Shown here piece after piece: positions 52,246-61,921 of a stretch of DNA of 64,000 bases. A program made the position numbers and the translations under genes. Numbering within the stretch: the first letter of the stretch is position 1; the number at the start of each line of letters is the position of its first letter. Origin of the DNA: Pseudomonadales bacterium (lineage in GTDB: Bacteria; Pseudomonadota; Gammaproteobacteria; Pseudomonadales; DC-out160); contig JAHRWA010000035.1 of assembly GCA_019090455.1 (NCBI GenBank), positions 1-64,000 on the forward strand. The letters run 5' to 3'. The notes beneath the pieces were generated by a model. That model searched no databases. It saw nothing but the letters and a program-made list of their open reading frames with translations, and had not been told where the DNA came from.

Positions 52246-53175
52246 CTAGCCATTTGTGGCATCTACATTAATGAGAAACTCTGCTGTTTTCTCAGTTCTT
52301 TCCATGGGTAGCAGATGCCCCCCCTCCATTTCAATTAACTGGCCATTCGGCACCTGTTTAATGAATCCCTTATACAATTCGATAGGAAACATACCCCCCG
52401 TCGCTTTGACTAACTGAAGTGGGCATTTGATATTGCACGCAAGCTCAAAGACATCAACACTACCCGTATATTCAAATATTGAAGCCTCCACTTCGGGTGG
52501 ACAACTCAACTCTACCTCACCATCAGCCCTATCTTGCATACCGTATTTTAAATAAAGCGCATAAGATTCATCGCTCCAGTTTTTAAAAACCGGTTTTTCA
52601 CGCCACGCTTTCCCAGCGGTTTCTCTATCCGGCCAAACACTACGACGACGCCTCGCTATATTTGCGATCATGGAGCCTGGGCTAGCACCTCCAGGCCAAT
52701 TGAGACCCATTTCTTTCATCATTTTATCACTCGGACGTAAAGGTGGATCGAGCATTACCACCCTTTCAAATAGATCCGATGTTCCAGCCGCTGCGGCCGC
52801 AATAACGCCACCGAGAGAATTTCCTGCTAAGAGAGCCACCTTCTTCTCGCCTTTTTCTTCTAAAATCTGGCGCGTCATTTCGAGCAAATCATTCATGAGA
52901 TGATGCCAATCATAGCCTTCGGGTGGAGCGGGTTTTGTTGATTGACCATGACCACGAGAATCATAGGAAATAACGTGGTAATGCGGTAAAAGCAACGCCG
53001 CCACAGGAGCCCAGGTTGCGGCACAAAATCCATTGGCGTGAGCCAATATTGCTAAGGGTTTATCGTTCTTCCATTCCAGCCCAGTAATTTCAGTATCTGA
53101 GTTGATCTTCCATGTTTTAAAAGTGGGCTGAGGGTTCATTAGTTTACAAGCAAAGGTGTCAGAATTAGATGTCAT
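52246..53175 (-). CDS. Alpha/beta hydrolase
   Basis: Alpha/beta hydrolase-fold esterase of 309 residues. The nucleophile elbow is AGNSLGGVIAAAAAG (GxSxG with Asn before Ser). A likely acid Asp is in the GSVDVFELACNIKCP/ATGG region, and the catalytic His is EGGHLLPMERTEK. The early LAHANGFCAATW (HGxG-like oxyanion strand) and SYDSRGHGQS are typical. Cytoplasmic; ester or lactone substrate unknown. Start at 53175 or the ATG 12 codons on (53139). It is divergent from the enoyl-CoA hydratase gene and may act with it. Confidence 0.88.
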   Translation of the reverse strand: MTSNSDTFACKLMNPQPTFKTWKINSDTEITGLEWKNDKPLAILAHANGFCAATWAPVAALLLPHYHVISYDSRGHGQSTKPAPPEGYDWHHLMNDLLEMTRQILEEKGEKKVALLAGNSLGGVIAAAAAGTSDLFERVVMLDPPLRPSDKMMKEMGLNWPGGASPGSMIANIARRRRSVWPDRETAGKAWREKPVFKNWSDESYALYLKYGMQDRADGEVELSCPPEVEASIFEYTGSVDVFELACNIKCPLQLVKATGGMFPIELYKGFIKQVPNGQLIEMEGGHLLPMERTEKTAEFLINVDATNG

Positions 53176-53672
53176 AAAATCTACTACTTTATATAGGCCT
53201 GCGATAACGAGGCCGTATTTGATGAGTGGAAGTCTACGTAAAAATAGTCGACCGCATTATACTGACGGAACTAGACCCTTAATAGAGGCGATCAGTAACC
53301 TTATGGGACAAAAAGGAAACAGACCGAGAAGAATACCTTCATTTGTTGGAATTACGTTTCAATCAGACCATTTAGTCAAAAAATGGTCATCAATCAAAAT
53401 AAAGATTTGCTAGAGAAGGTTGTTCACGCTCAGCCAAATTATTTTCCCTCCTGTGTTTTTCTCCATATGAAATGGCTACCGTTCGCCCTTTAAAAACTAA
53501 CATGGTATATTGATTTTATTCCTTATTTTGGCATTCGGATGGTTTGCAAGTACCTCGTGCCTGCACCCGTCAAATGAAAAGCCGAAGGTCATCAGGATTC
53601 GTACTACCCAGATCCACCTAAATCTACCAACACAACTCAAACACTAATAAAATAAAAAGGGAGTGACTTCGT
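53176..53672. other. Divergent intergenic region
   Basis: About 500 nt between the alpha/beta hydrolase and enoyl-CoA hydratase genes, holding both promoters. No gene with protein-like composition, no clear inverted repeat. Confidence 0.4.
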
Positions 53673-54461
53673 ATGTCTCAATTTGGAGAATATCTAAACA
53701 TAAATGTAACCATTAACGACTATATCGCGACGGTAGAAATGAACAATGGTCCGTCCAATTTCTTCGATATCGAAATGTTAGGATCACTAGCAGACTGTTT
53801 TGAAGACCTAGACAAGGAAGAGAGCTGTCGAGTGTTACTGCTAACCTCCACAGGTAAAGCCTTCTCAGCGGGTGCCAATTTTCAAAAAGGAACGACCAAT
53901 GCCAAAGGGCTGGATAAATCCGGTAGAGGCCACCTTTACGATCAAGCTGTTCGCCTTTTTTCCAATCGTAAGCCTATTGTTGCCATCATAAACGGAGCCG
54001 CAGTGGGGGGCGGGTTAGGTTTATCCTTAGTACCAGACTTTCGCGTCGGCTGTGGTGACTCTCGGTTTGCCGCCAACTTCACTCGCCTCGGTATTCATCC
54101 TGGATTTGGCCTGTCCTATTCCTTGCCTAAACTAATTGGGCAACAAAATGCAAACGACATGTTTTACACAGGCCGCAGGGTTAAGGGCGAAGAAGCGAAA
54201 GAGATGGGATTGTTGGACAGATTAGTGGCAAAAGAAGACCTATTAAAGGTCGCCACTGAAGTAGCAAGGGAACTGGCAATCAGCGCTCCTCTTGCCGTTA
54301 TGTCTATTCGCGAAACTCAACGCATGGGATTACCTGAAGCCATTAAAGCGGCTACTGATCGTGAATTGTCAGAGCAAAACTGGTTATTTAAAACCGATGA
54401 CACGAAAGAAGGTGTTAAAGCCATGGGCGAAAGACGTGAGCCCGTCTTCACCGGTAAATAG
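53673..54461 (+). CDS. Enoyl-CoA hydratase/isomerase family protein
   Basis: Crotonase-fold protein of 262 residues. The first oxyanion-hole segment is LTSTGKAFSAGANFQKG; the second is IINGAAVGGGLGLSLVPDFRVG. NFTRLGIHPGFGLSYSLPKLIG contains the region that varies with catalytic Glu; the first Glu is not obvious and the second is replaced by His/Pro-Gly, so the reaction may be isomerase or lyase rather than hydratase. AGGGAG precedes the ATG. A CitE-like gene follows on the same strand, indicating an acyl-CoA route. Confidence 0.88.
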   Translation: MSQFGEYLNINVTINDYIATVEMNNGPSNFFDIEMLGSLADCFEDLDKEESCRVLLLTSTGKAFSAGANFQKGTTNAKGLDKSGRGHLYDQAVRLFSNRKPIVAIINGAAVGGGLGLSLVPDFRVGCGDSRFAANFTRLGIHPGFGLSYSLPKLIGQQNANDMFYTGRRVKGEEAKEMGLLDRLVAKEDLLKVATEVARELAISAPLAVMSIRETQRMGLPEAIKAATDRELSEQNWLFKTDDTKEGVKAMGERREPVFTGK

Positions 54462-54502
54462 AAGAAATAAAAATAGTCGCTATCCCGCGATTATGAAAAT
54501 CT

Positions 54503-54554
54503 AAAGTGACTGACTTTGTGAATTCAATTGCTTCAATCCAAAGTCAGTCACTTT
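54503..54554. terminator. Perfect 16-bp hairpin between the two acyl-CoA genes
   Basis: AAAGTGACTGACTTTG (54503-54518) and CAAAGTCAGTCACTTT (54539-54554) are exact complements with a 20-nt loop. No U run follows on either strand, so it may be a terminator-like or processing hairpin rather than a normal intrinsic terminator. Confidence 0.5.
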
Positions 54555-54630
54555 ACATAAAATAAAATTCATCTGATTATTCTAAACCATCCCGCAACTC
54601 ATTCTCTTTCTTAACTGTGATGTACCGATT

Positions 54631-55509
54631 ATGTCTTCCCAAACACCACTACGACGCTCCCTACTTTTCGTTCCCGGTGGAGAAGATCGCCGCCTAGAAA
54701 AAGCCAAGCAAACCAATGCCGATACGCTCATCTTCGATTTAGAAGATTCCGTCCCTTACGATAAAAAAGAACAGGCAAGAGACAAAGTCACACAAGCGTT
54801 ACAACAAAAAGCCTTCGGCGAATCGGAACCCACGGTTCGTGTCAATGGGCCACAATCTCCTTTTTTTGAAGACGACGTTATCGCGGTAGTACAAGCCGGT
54901 GCCAGGGCAATTATGTTACCCAAATCGGAAAATTTAGAAACACTAAAATCGCTATGTGCATTGATAGAAAAATGGGAAGCAACGCCTCAATCTGTCCAGA
55001 TTCTCGCACTGGTCGAAACGCCATTAGGAACACTCAAAGCCAACGAACTTTGTTCCGACATTGATAGAATAACCGCCCTTTGTTTTGGTCACGCCGATTT
55101 TGCGCTGGAGATGGGACTTGCCGAAGCGGATGCAGCTCAAGGTGCAATCCTTCATGCCAGATGCCAAATCGCCATAACCGGCAAATCCTACCAAGTCACT
55201 CCCGTCGACAACGTATGCCTTTTCGTCAAAGACGAAACCACATTTCGTCAGGATGTGGCTTTAGGGATACAACTGGGTTTTGAAGGAAAAATGTGTATCC
55301 ACCCAATGCAGGTGGAAATCGCCAACGCCATGTACACCCCCTCCTCTGAACAAATTGAATATGCGAATAGAGTGATACGAGGTTGGGATGAAGCTCAGAA
55401 AAGCGGATTAGCTGTCTTCACGCTTGATGGTCAAATGTTAGATTATCCGTTAGTGGCCGCGCAGCAAAAAATCTTACACCGTGCTACGAAAGCGGGGTTG
55501 GACTGCTAA
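54631..55509 (+). CDS. HpcH/HpaI aldolase/citrate lyase family protein (CitE-like)
   Basis: CoA ester lyase of 292 residues. It begins with RRSLLFVPGGEDRRLEKAKQ and has TLIFDLEDSVP (metal and substrate loop), RVNGPQSPFFEDD, ALVETPLGT and FEGKMCIHPMQVEIAN. Members cleave malyl-, citramalyl- or citryl-CoA-type thioesters with Mg2+. With the preceding enoyl-CoA hydratase it may belong to branched-chain acid or itaconate-type breakdown; the substrate cannot be proven. Probably the second gene of a plus-strand unit. Confidence 0.9.
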   Translation: MSSQTPLRRSLLFVPGGEDRRLEKAKQTNADTLIFDLEDSVPYDKKEQARDKVTQALQQKAFGESEPTVRVNGPQSPFFEDDVIAVVQAGARAIMLPKSENLETLKSLCALIEKWEATPQSVQILALVETPLGTLKANELCSDIDRITALCFGHADFALEMGLAEADAAQGAILHARCQIAITGKSYQVTPVDNVCLFVKDETTFRQDVALGIQLGFEGKMCIHPMQVEIANAMYTPSSEQIEYANRVIRGWDEAQKSGLAVFTLDGQMLDYPLVAAQQKILHRATKAGLDC

Positions 55510-55681
55510 GGTACCGGCGAAAGAGTATATGCTTCCCAATATCCAGCAATAAGGCCTGCAATGGCACTCATTGTTAGCCTTCAGAACTATGGTTAACTCA
55601 ACTTCTATAATTCTACATCTACGTCGGGATACTAGAAACTCAACACTAAACAAACTCTTGGTATGGTGTTGGGTAATGACC

Positions 55682-56539
55682 TCAGGGAATAGTAAGCTCG
55701 ACGCCCTCTAACAGACGATCTGGATTCCCACCGATTACACCAAAATTACTCTCATAGATTGTGTCCCAAAATCCGACTGACCCGTAATACTTCTTGGAGA
55801 GTTTGGACAAGGTATCGCCTTTAATGACCGTATGAGAAATATCCCCTACGGGCATCCAGCCTTGTAACTGTGCTCTGCCTTCGCCACCAAACGTTTGAAC
55901 TAGAGCTGCATCTCCCAGCATCTTAGAAAAATTCTGACTCGTCGGAAATTGTCGAAACGCCTTTTCCGATTTGGCATGGCGTTTTTGACCCGCGCATAAC
56001 AGTTCGCCAAAGGCACTCCGGCTCGCACCTTTGTTCGGGTCAGCGCCAAGAAGTTGCGCATCTGCAAGGGCATCCATGACATTCTTAATGTTAACGGCAC
56101 TTGGGTGAGCCTTCATCAACGTTAAAGTTTGTCCCAGAATATGGTCTGCCAATTGTTGAGCCTCTGCCATTTTCTCGGTATCCACTGTAACGCCGTTGAC
56201 CATTTCCTTAATACTTTTCTTCAAATTTCGCTGAGCCGATGAGATGTCTTCTCTAAAAATTTGTCTGCGCACACCGTGCTTGCCTGATTTCAATTCTTTA
56301 AGTTGATTGCGCAATATTGTCAGGTCGTGACGCAGGTGTGCTTGAAGATTTTTATGGGGGCTGCGTAAATTATTAATATCCCCACCTGAAGACAATCGTG
56401 CTAGATTGACGTAGGGATGATTCGGAGATATCTCACCTCTGTCTATCATCGTGAGCCAATCTTTCGCTTTTTTCATGAGTTCCTTGATTTTGGACTCTTC
56501 AAACCGCAGTAACCGCAACGTATCGGTAGCATTTGTCAT
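55682..56539 (-). CDS. Helical protein with C-terminal LysM domain
   Basis: Protein of 285 residues. The N-terminal 230 residues are helical, basic and soluble (TLRLLRFEESKIKELMKKAKDWLTMI...) with no recognised family. The C-terminal LysM domain (about 233-283) reads ISHTVIKGDTLSKLSKKYYGS and LLEGVELTIP; it normally binds peptidoglycan. No signal peptide is evident, so the protein may be cytoplasmic or exported by a contractile system, as LysM proteins of phage or type VI systems are. A strong site (AAGGAG) precedes ATG 56539. A short inverted sequence lies at 56610. Confidence 0.75.
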   Translation of the reverse strand: MTNATDTLRLLRFEESKIKELMKKAKDWLTMIDRGEISPNHPYVNLARLSSGGDINNLRSPHKNLQAHLRHDLTILRNQLKELKSGKHGVRRQIFREDISSAQRNLKKSIKEMVNGVTVDTEKMAEAQQLADHILGQTLTLMKAHPSAVNIKNVMDALADAQLLGADPNKGASRSAFGELLCAGQKRHAKSEKAFRQFPTSQNFSKMLGDAALVQTFGGEGRAQLQGWMPVGDISHTVIKGDTLSKLSKKYYGSVGFWDTIYESNFGVIGGNPDRLLEGVELTIP

Positions 56540-56727
56540 GGTGATCTCCTTGATATAATGGGTTCCCTTTATTATCGATTTTATATTAACTAAATAAGGT
56601 TCCTCTGGACCATACCAAAAACTGGGTATAGACGAATGTCCACAAGTGATCTCAAAATCGCTGCGTAACGACAGACTTATCTCACCGTCTCTTCCAACCC
56701 CTCACTCAACAGGTTTTCTACGACTAG

Positions 56728-57080
56728 AGGCAAATCTCCTTCAAGAGGTAAAGCCAATCTCACCATTGTCCCTCCCCCCCCCCGGAATTAGCAACAAGAT
56801 GAAAATGAGCTTTTCTATGACCGGCTCGATAATGCATATTTTCAATGCCTCTCCCATCCCGAATTCATATAATATGCGGTTACTGTTGGACTCGTATTGA
56901 TAGGCTTCTTCTATCCATTGTCCGTTGGCCACTCGTTGGTAGTTTATTCGGTTGCCTACAGCATCATAACTGATTTACTCTTTGATTTGTTGAGCCCCTG
57001 TGCCTATGGCGGAAACGGTCAAGCGGTTGAGTGCAGCGTAGTGGTAGCGTTTGCTGCGGCGATGTCGGTGAGACGATAAT
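56728..57080 (-). pseudogene. Rhs/YD-repeat remnant fused to a kinase-tail duplicate
   Basis: Two decayed pieces on the minus strand. First, from about 57048 to 56858, YD/Rhs-repeat coding (RYHYAALNRLTVSA; SYDAVGNRINYQRV) interrupted by a TAA. Second, from 56857 to 56728, a copy of the last 40 or so codons of the sensor kinase at 58284, GRGIENMHYRAGH, with a C run of ten (56774-56783) where the kinase gene has six, causing a frameshift. Neither piece is functional. The junction lies around 56857. Confidence 0.8.
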
Positions 57081-57291
57081 CATCGTCCCTTATCCCCTAT
57101 TTAATTTCTCAGCATCCTAAAATATTTCCTGACGCGTCGTGATTTTTGAAACCCCCTTTTTAAATTCCGTGATATAGTCTTTCTTCGTTTACTTTGTCAT
57201 TGACTACTCCTCAATTCCTCTACATTTAACTATATAAGTGGGTGCCCTGGTTAACGTAACCGGATCAATTCATTAAGAGTATTAGTCACCC

Positions 57292-58287
57292 ATGATAATG
57301 CCACACCACTACATCAACCAATCACAACTCAAAGTATCATTGCTTGAACGAGTTAAGTATTTTTTCGCCTCTACAAAATGTTTAATCATAACTCGGTTCC
57401 TTGAACGAACTCGTAGGTTGGATATGATGTGTCAATTTATTAACGGCGATAAAAACGGACATTTGCACCACAAATATCATTTTGTGAAGACCTTACGAGA
57501 ATTGGGTTACCGAGTACCTGAGCAACGCTTGTATGATTATAAGGAATCGAGTGATCTCACCCCTATTCTCGATTTTCAATCTCAACAGGGAATGGTTTTT
57601 TGCAAACCGCTAGAAGGCAGTAAAGGGATTGGAGTTTATACTGCGCCTGACGAAGAGGCACTGAAGGAATTTATTGGCAACCAAAAAGAACCTTATATCA
57701 TTCAGGAATTTTTACCACCCGTTAAAGATTGTCGCTATCTCTACCACGTTGGCCCTGAAAAAACATTTCGCGCTTGTTATGAAAAACACAAACCTATTGT
57801 GATAGGTGATGGTAAGACGACCTTGGCTGATTTAATCGAGAAGGAAGCTTCGATCCCCGCGCCGAGCCGGAAAAAAATTAAGGCTAACCATAAACGGAAA
57901 CTTAAACTATGCCCTTCTGAAGGTGAGGTAATTGCACTGGTAGCGAGCGGCAACATATCTCAGGGGGCTTATGGGATTATCCTAAATGATGAGGAGCATG
58001 AGGCCATCGATGCGGTGATACTGCCGCTCATTAAAGATCTTGAGGAAAAACGCGGAATAAAAATGACTACCTATTGTTTTGATATTGGATTGTTACGAGA
58101 AGTTTCTGGCATAACGCCTTTCACTAAAAATGATATTGTTTTTTATGAGTTTCAGATGCCCTTTGACATGATCGGTTATTTTAGAGCATCGGATTTAACT
58201 GCGGTTCGAAAAGAAACTCAAAAAATGCTGGAGACTTCGTTTATACGGGAGTGGCTAGACAGGCCTCGGGATATCCCAAGCTCTTAA
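57292..58287 (+). CDS. ATP-grasp-like ligase domain protein
   Basis: Cytoplasmic protein of 331 residues with an ATP-grasp-like core. KPLEGSKGIGVYTAPDEEALK (phosphate-binding loop) and YIIQEFLPPVKDCRYLYHVG precede PIVIGDGKTTLADLIEKEA, which resembles the CphA/GshAB-type ATP-grasp GDGKxTxxxLI motif, and later FDIGLLREVSG and DIVFYEFQMP. It probably joins an amine or amino acid to a carboxylate. It may make a small peptide-like metabolite; no clear partner biosynthetic gene is near. It is convergent with the sensor kinase and overlaps its stop by 4 nt. Confidence 0.7.
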   Translation: MIMPHHYINQSQLKVSLLERVKYFFASTKCLIITRFLERTRRLDMMCQFINGDKNGHLHHKYHFVKTLRELGYRVPEQRLYDYKESSDLTPILDFQSQQGMVFCKPLEGSKGIGVYTAPDEEALKEFIGNQKEPYIIQEFLPPVKDCRYLYHVGPEKTFRACYEKHKPIVIGDGKTTLADLIEKEASIPAPSRKKIKANHKRKLKLCPSEGEVIALVASGNISQGAYGIILNDEEHEAIDAVILPLIKDLEEKRGIKMTTYCFDIGLLREVSGITPFTKNDIVFYEFQMPFDMIGYFRASDLTAVRKETQKMLETSFIREWLDRPRDIPSS

Positions 58288-60236
58288 CACTCAACTTTTG
58301 TTTCAACTTCATCAATCGGTAAATCCCGCAAAGGCAACCCCCCTTCAAGAGGTAAAACCAATCTCGCCATCGTCCCTCTCCCCCCGGAATTAGCAACAAG
58401 ATGAAAATGAGCTTTAATATGACCTGCTCGATAATGCATATTCTCAATGCCTCTTCCCATCATTGCACCTGCCTCTAAACCTTTACCATAGTCACTGATC
58501 ATAATAAAAATACACTCAACATCCAGATAGCTATCAACCTTCGTTGAAAGCGTCAAACGATCCGTCTCACTATGCTTAATACAGTTAGCAATTGATTCCT
58601 GAATAATACGCATAATGTGTAACGTTTTTTCTGGACTGAAATCTTTTAACCTTGGTAAGTCCGTCACCTGCCAATCCAATGTAATCCCCGCAATTTCAAG
58701 TTGATCCATCATGCGCACTCGCATCATACCCAACAAGGTCGATGTGTCTTGTAGTGTAGGGTCTAATGAATCGATGACTAATCTCAAGTCATTAATAGAA
58801 TCCCGAAGGGCCTCTCTAGCTTGTCGGAACAATTTTCCGGGTGAATTAAAGCTTGCCATCAAACTCACCAATTGCCCGCCAATACCATCGTGCATATCTC
58901 GCATGATTCGCTCACGTTCTTGCATCAATAGCTTTTGATCTTCTAGCGTTTTCACTTGTTGAAATTGATCGCGCAATTCATTTTCTCTATCTTTCAAACG
59001 CTGCTCTAGCAAAGTAGTAAACTCTTCAGCTTCATTGAGGGATTGTATAAAGCGCCAAAATACAAACCAACAATAAAGGACAAATGACGGCATTAAACCG
59101 TACTGTATCAGCAGGCCATCTCGACGATCACCTAAATCATTGAACATAAGAAGATCGTGGCTGGATGCCACGAGAATGGGGGTACCGACAAAAATGAGTA
59201 GACCGATATCCGGCCTTGGGTCTTTCCAATAAGAGAACGCTAAATAGCAAATGGTGTAGGTGCCCATTATAGCGCATACATTTAACCAAAGGTTACCCCC
59301 CCAGACCAATACCATTTTCGCATCTGGCAGAAAAAACAGGCTGAGACTACAAGTAGCGATTATTAATAATAGTCGCTCAACGTTTTTAGGTTGTACCCCC
59401 ACGAAACGATGGCATAAAAAAGTATTAGCCACCACGGCCCACACCAGCAAAGAAAAATTCATCGCTTCCCAATTTTTTGCACTAAAGGGCGGTTCATTGA
59501 CGAACACATCCAGTGTATGAATAGCCCAAACAAATGAAGTAACAGCGTAGTAGGCATAATTGACTTCTTGTTTGCGCAACAGCCAAATGGAAAACAAGAC
59601 AAAGGAAGAGACACAGAAAAAAACGACAAACCATTTTACCATCGTTATACGAACAAAATATTTAAAGTCATATCCCTCTTGAACAACAGCCGCCGGTGCG
59701 ACAAACACTTCCCCCATTAATCCCTGCTGATCTACCTGGGTTTGTAATCGCACATACATCGTATTAGTACCGGTTTTTAATAATTGACCGGAAAACGTAT
59801 ACATCAGCGGCTCATAACCGTGGCGTGAAACAGTCCGACCAAAGGGGCCACTCTGCCCTACCCAAGTGCCATTGATAAACACAGCGACGTTGTGCGTTAC
59901 CGAAGGCAGATAAACGCCCCATGCGGTGCTATTAGTGGATTCATTCAAATCAAATTCAAATTGATACCAGGCGTTTTCTATATCCCGGTGATTGCGATAC
60001 CAGTCATCGGGTAACGCCTGATTTTGCCAACCTTCCGATTTTGCTAAACGTTCCTGATCGATTACAGGCGTAAATTTAGTGTTAGGGATAGCCAAAAAGT
60101 TAGCTTGATCTAATTTCAAAGCTTGTTCAGGCGAGGCAAAAACAGTAAAGGGAGGGTTATGCATTAACGCACCAAGAAACATCCAAAAACCAAAAAAAAA
60201 TGCGAGGTTTCGCACCCTATGATTATTAACATCCAT
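58284..60236 (-). CDS. 7TM sensor histidine kinase (NarX-type, HisKA_3)
   Basis: Sensor kinase of 650 residues. It has an N-terminal hydrophobic signal, a galactose-binding-like sensor domain (WYQFEFDLNESTNSTAWGVYLP... GTNTMYVRLQ, about 90-190), a seven-TM block (about 205-395), a coiled segment, then HisKA_3 with RIMRDMHDGIGGQLVSLMAS (His in the MHDGIGGQL motif) and HATPase (SIANCIKHSE, DYGKGLEAGAMMGRGIENM). It should phosphorylate a NarL/LuxR-type regulator, which is not seen in the window. The 3' end was duplicated at 56728. A site (AGGAAG) precedes the ATG at 60236. Confidence 0.9.
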   Translation of the reverse strand: MDVNNHRVRNLAFFFGFWMFLGALMHNPPFTVFASPEQALKLDQANFLAIPNTKFTPVIDQERLAKSEGWQNQALPDDWYRNHRDIENAWYQFEFDLNESTNSTAWGVYLPSVTHNVAVFINGTWVGQSGPFGRTVSRHGYEPLMYTFSGQLLKTGTNTMYVRLQTQVDQQGLMGEVFVAPAAVVQEGYDFKYFVRITMVKWFVVFFCVSSFVLFSIWLLRKQEVNYAYYAVTSFVWAIHTLDVFVNEPPFSAKNWEAMNFSLLVWAVVANTFLCHRFVGVQPKNVERLLLIIATCSLSLFFLPDAKMVLVWGGNLWLNVCAIMGTYTICYLAFSYWKDPRPDIGLLIFVGTPILVASSHDLLMFNDLGDRRDGLLIQYGLMPSFVLYCWFVFWRFIQSLNEAEEFTTLLEQRLKDRENELRDQFQQVKTLEDQKLLMQERERIMRDMHDGIGGQLVSLMASFNSPGKLFRQAREALRDSINDLRLVIDSLDPTLQDTSTLLGMMRVRMMDQLEIAGITLDWQVTDLPRLKDFSPEKTLHIMRIIQESIANCIKHSETDRLTLSTKVDSYLDVECIFIMISDYGKGLEAGAMMGRGIENMHYRAGHIKAHFHLVANSGGRGTMARLVLPLEGGLPLRDLPIDEVETKVEC

Positions 60237-60490
60237 TGTTGACTACTTCCTATTGTTTCACTTTTTCGTCTGCGGGCTTATGAATTACTAAGCAAATCAC
60301 CTGTCGACACCCGTTCTTAGTACGGAGATCTACGAGCACAGGTTACGAAAAAATTAACAGCCTAACAAGGGTGCACAACTCTCGGAGGTTTCATATTGCA
60401 TCAGGATACTAGAACCTATATGACATTGTTTATCTGCCTGTTATTTCGAGCAAGGCTAAATAAGGCATCACCGCCTTTGACTGTATTTAG

Positions 60491-61921
60491 TTATGAATTT
60501 TCATAAGTGTCATGGCAACTAAATCCAACAAGGTATTTGCCCATCTCGGCAAATCTCGCAGCCTCATCCGGCTTGTTTAGTTGCTCCGCAGCGTAAGTCG
60601 CATAGTCGATAGCTAAGGTGACATCCTCAAGTTCATGATCCTGACTCCCATTAGTAGCCGAGGCATCAGCGAGTGCGACACCGATATTGACGGCTTCGCC
60701 ATTGGCGGCAAGCGATCCTTCCCAACTCGAGCTTTGGTGGTACACACGACCTAATTCACGGGACAGTAGCAGACGTAATCTCGGATTTTTATCCTTGGGC
60801 ACGTTTTTCAACGCTTCGACTAACGCGGAACTGGATTCTTCCAAAAGCTCCTGGCTATCGTCTTCAATAGCGATGTTGCCAACGAGCTTCGCATACCCAC
60901 CAACCCATTCGGCCCAAAGTAGAGGAAAGCGATCGCGGGAAATCCTATTGATATTCGTAGAGTGACTAGCAATCTCCTGGTCCAACTGGATGCGATGATT
61001 TAAGCCTGTGACTAAATCATCTCGAAACAGCGCCGAACGAACCACTTCAGCCAGCGTCCGCCCTGCCTTGTCACGCATGGCATCTGAAGCAGGCGTGACA
61101 TCTGAGGCTAGTGCATCTGCCTGTTCGTTGGCCTCCTCCGCCAATTGGTAAGCATGAGCCGTTGAGGTGGCACCGGTCCATTCGGGAAGCATAATAGCAA
61201 GAGCGCGAAGCACATCTATTTCACCGGAAGGGTCTCCTACAGGCACGGGGAACAACAAGGAAAAGTGAAGCGCATCGACAGCTTCATTAATATTCAACGT
61301 GCGTGCATGCGGCTCCTCAGTTTGCTTGTATAATGCAGCCGCTAAATTATAGAGATCGCGCCTGTACTGTAGCGGATCAAAGAATTCCCCGCGAGCCTGC
61401 TGAGTGGAAGCACTCAGATTCTCCCTGTACAACATGATTGCCTTTTGGAAATTCTCGTAACGATCACCATGGACAGCCTTCATCAACATGTCGGCATAGC
61501 TCGCCCGATTAGAAAGCGCGTCATCAGACATGCCAACGCTATCGTATATTTGGATCAACTCCTTGAAGATTCGTTCTGCGTTCAATAAGTCTTCCGGATT
61601 TCGCTCCAACTCATATTGCTTGACCAGGCAACTTGCACCTCCTGAACTACCAAGCGCCAACCAACCCGCGTTGCCGTGTTCCTGCGCCAAAGAAACGATC
61701 TTCCAAAAACAAACTCTGGCTTGGGCTAGAGACTCCTGCTGATCCAATTTTTTATTCTCTAAATAGAAGCTTGCAAGTCGCGCTAACAAATTAACGTTAA
61801 GGAGTGTGTCATGTTGAGATATTCGATCAAGCAGACGTCGACCACGCTCGATATCCATCGCATTCGCGCAGTGCGGTTGCGTTGCCTCGAAGAGGGTCAG
61901 TTCTTCTTCTAAAGTAGCCAT
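60491..61921 (-). CDS. TPR-like helical protein, unknown
   Basis: Protein of 476 residues made of helical pairs resembling tetratricopeptide repeats throughout (LLNVNLLARLASFYLENKKLDQQESLAQARVCFWKI; NPEDLLNAERIFKELIQIYDSVG; LASDVTPASDAMRDKAGRTLAEVVRSALF). No catalytic motif or signal peptide. Probably a cytoplasmic scaffold. I start at ATG 61921 because GAGGAG lies 7 nt upstream; the frame extends to 62002. A 62-nt palindrome lies 177 nt upstream. Confidence 0.65.
   Translation of the reverse strand: MATLEEELTLFEATQPHCANAMDIERGRRLLDRISQHDTLLNVNLLARLASFYLENKKLDQQESLAQARVCFWKIVSLAQEHGNAGWLALGSSGGASCLVKQYELERNPEDLLNAERIFKELIQIYDSVGMSDDALSNRASYADMLMKAVHGDRYENFQKAIMLYRENLSASTQQARGEFFDPLQYRRDLYNLAAALYKQTEEPHARTLNINEAVDALHFSLLFPVPVGDPSGEIDVLRALAIMLPEWTGATSTAHAYQLAEEANEQADALASDVTPASDAMRDKAGRTLAEVVRSALFRDDLVTGLNHRIQLDQEIASHSTNINRISRDRFPLLWAEWVGGYAKLVGNIAIEDDSQELLEESSSALVEALKNVPKDKNPRLRLLLSRELGRVYHQSSSWEGSLAANGEAVNIGVALADASATNGSQDHELEDVTLAIDYATYAAEQLNKPDEAARFAEMGKYLVGFSCHDTYENS

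Noticed and set aside
56774-56783. C10 run as a phase-variation switch
   Set aside because: It lies in a dead kinase-tail duplicate with no promoter or functional frame, so a switch is unlikely.
60237-60490. Small RNA or gene between kinase and TPR-like gene
   Set aside because: Only about 250 nt, with no frame or structure I can support.
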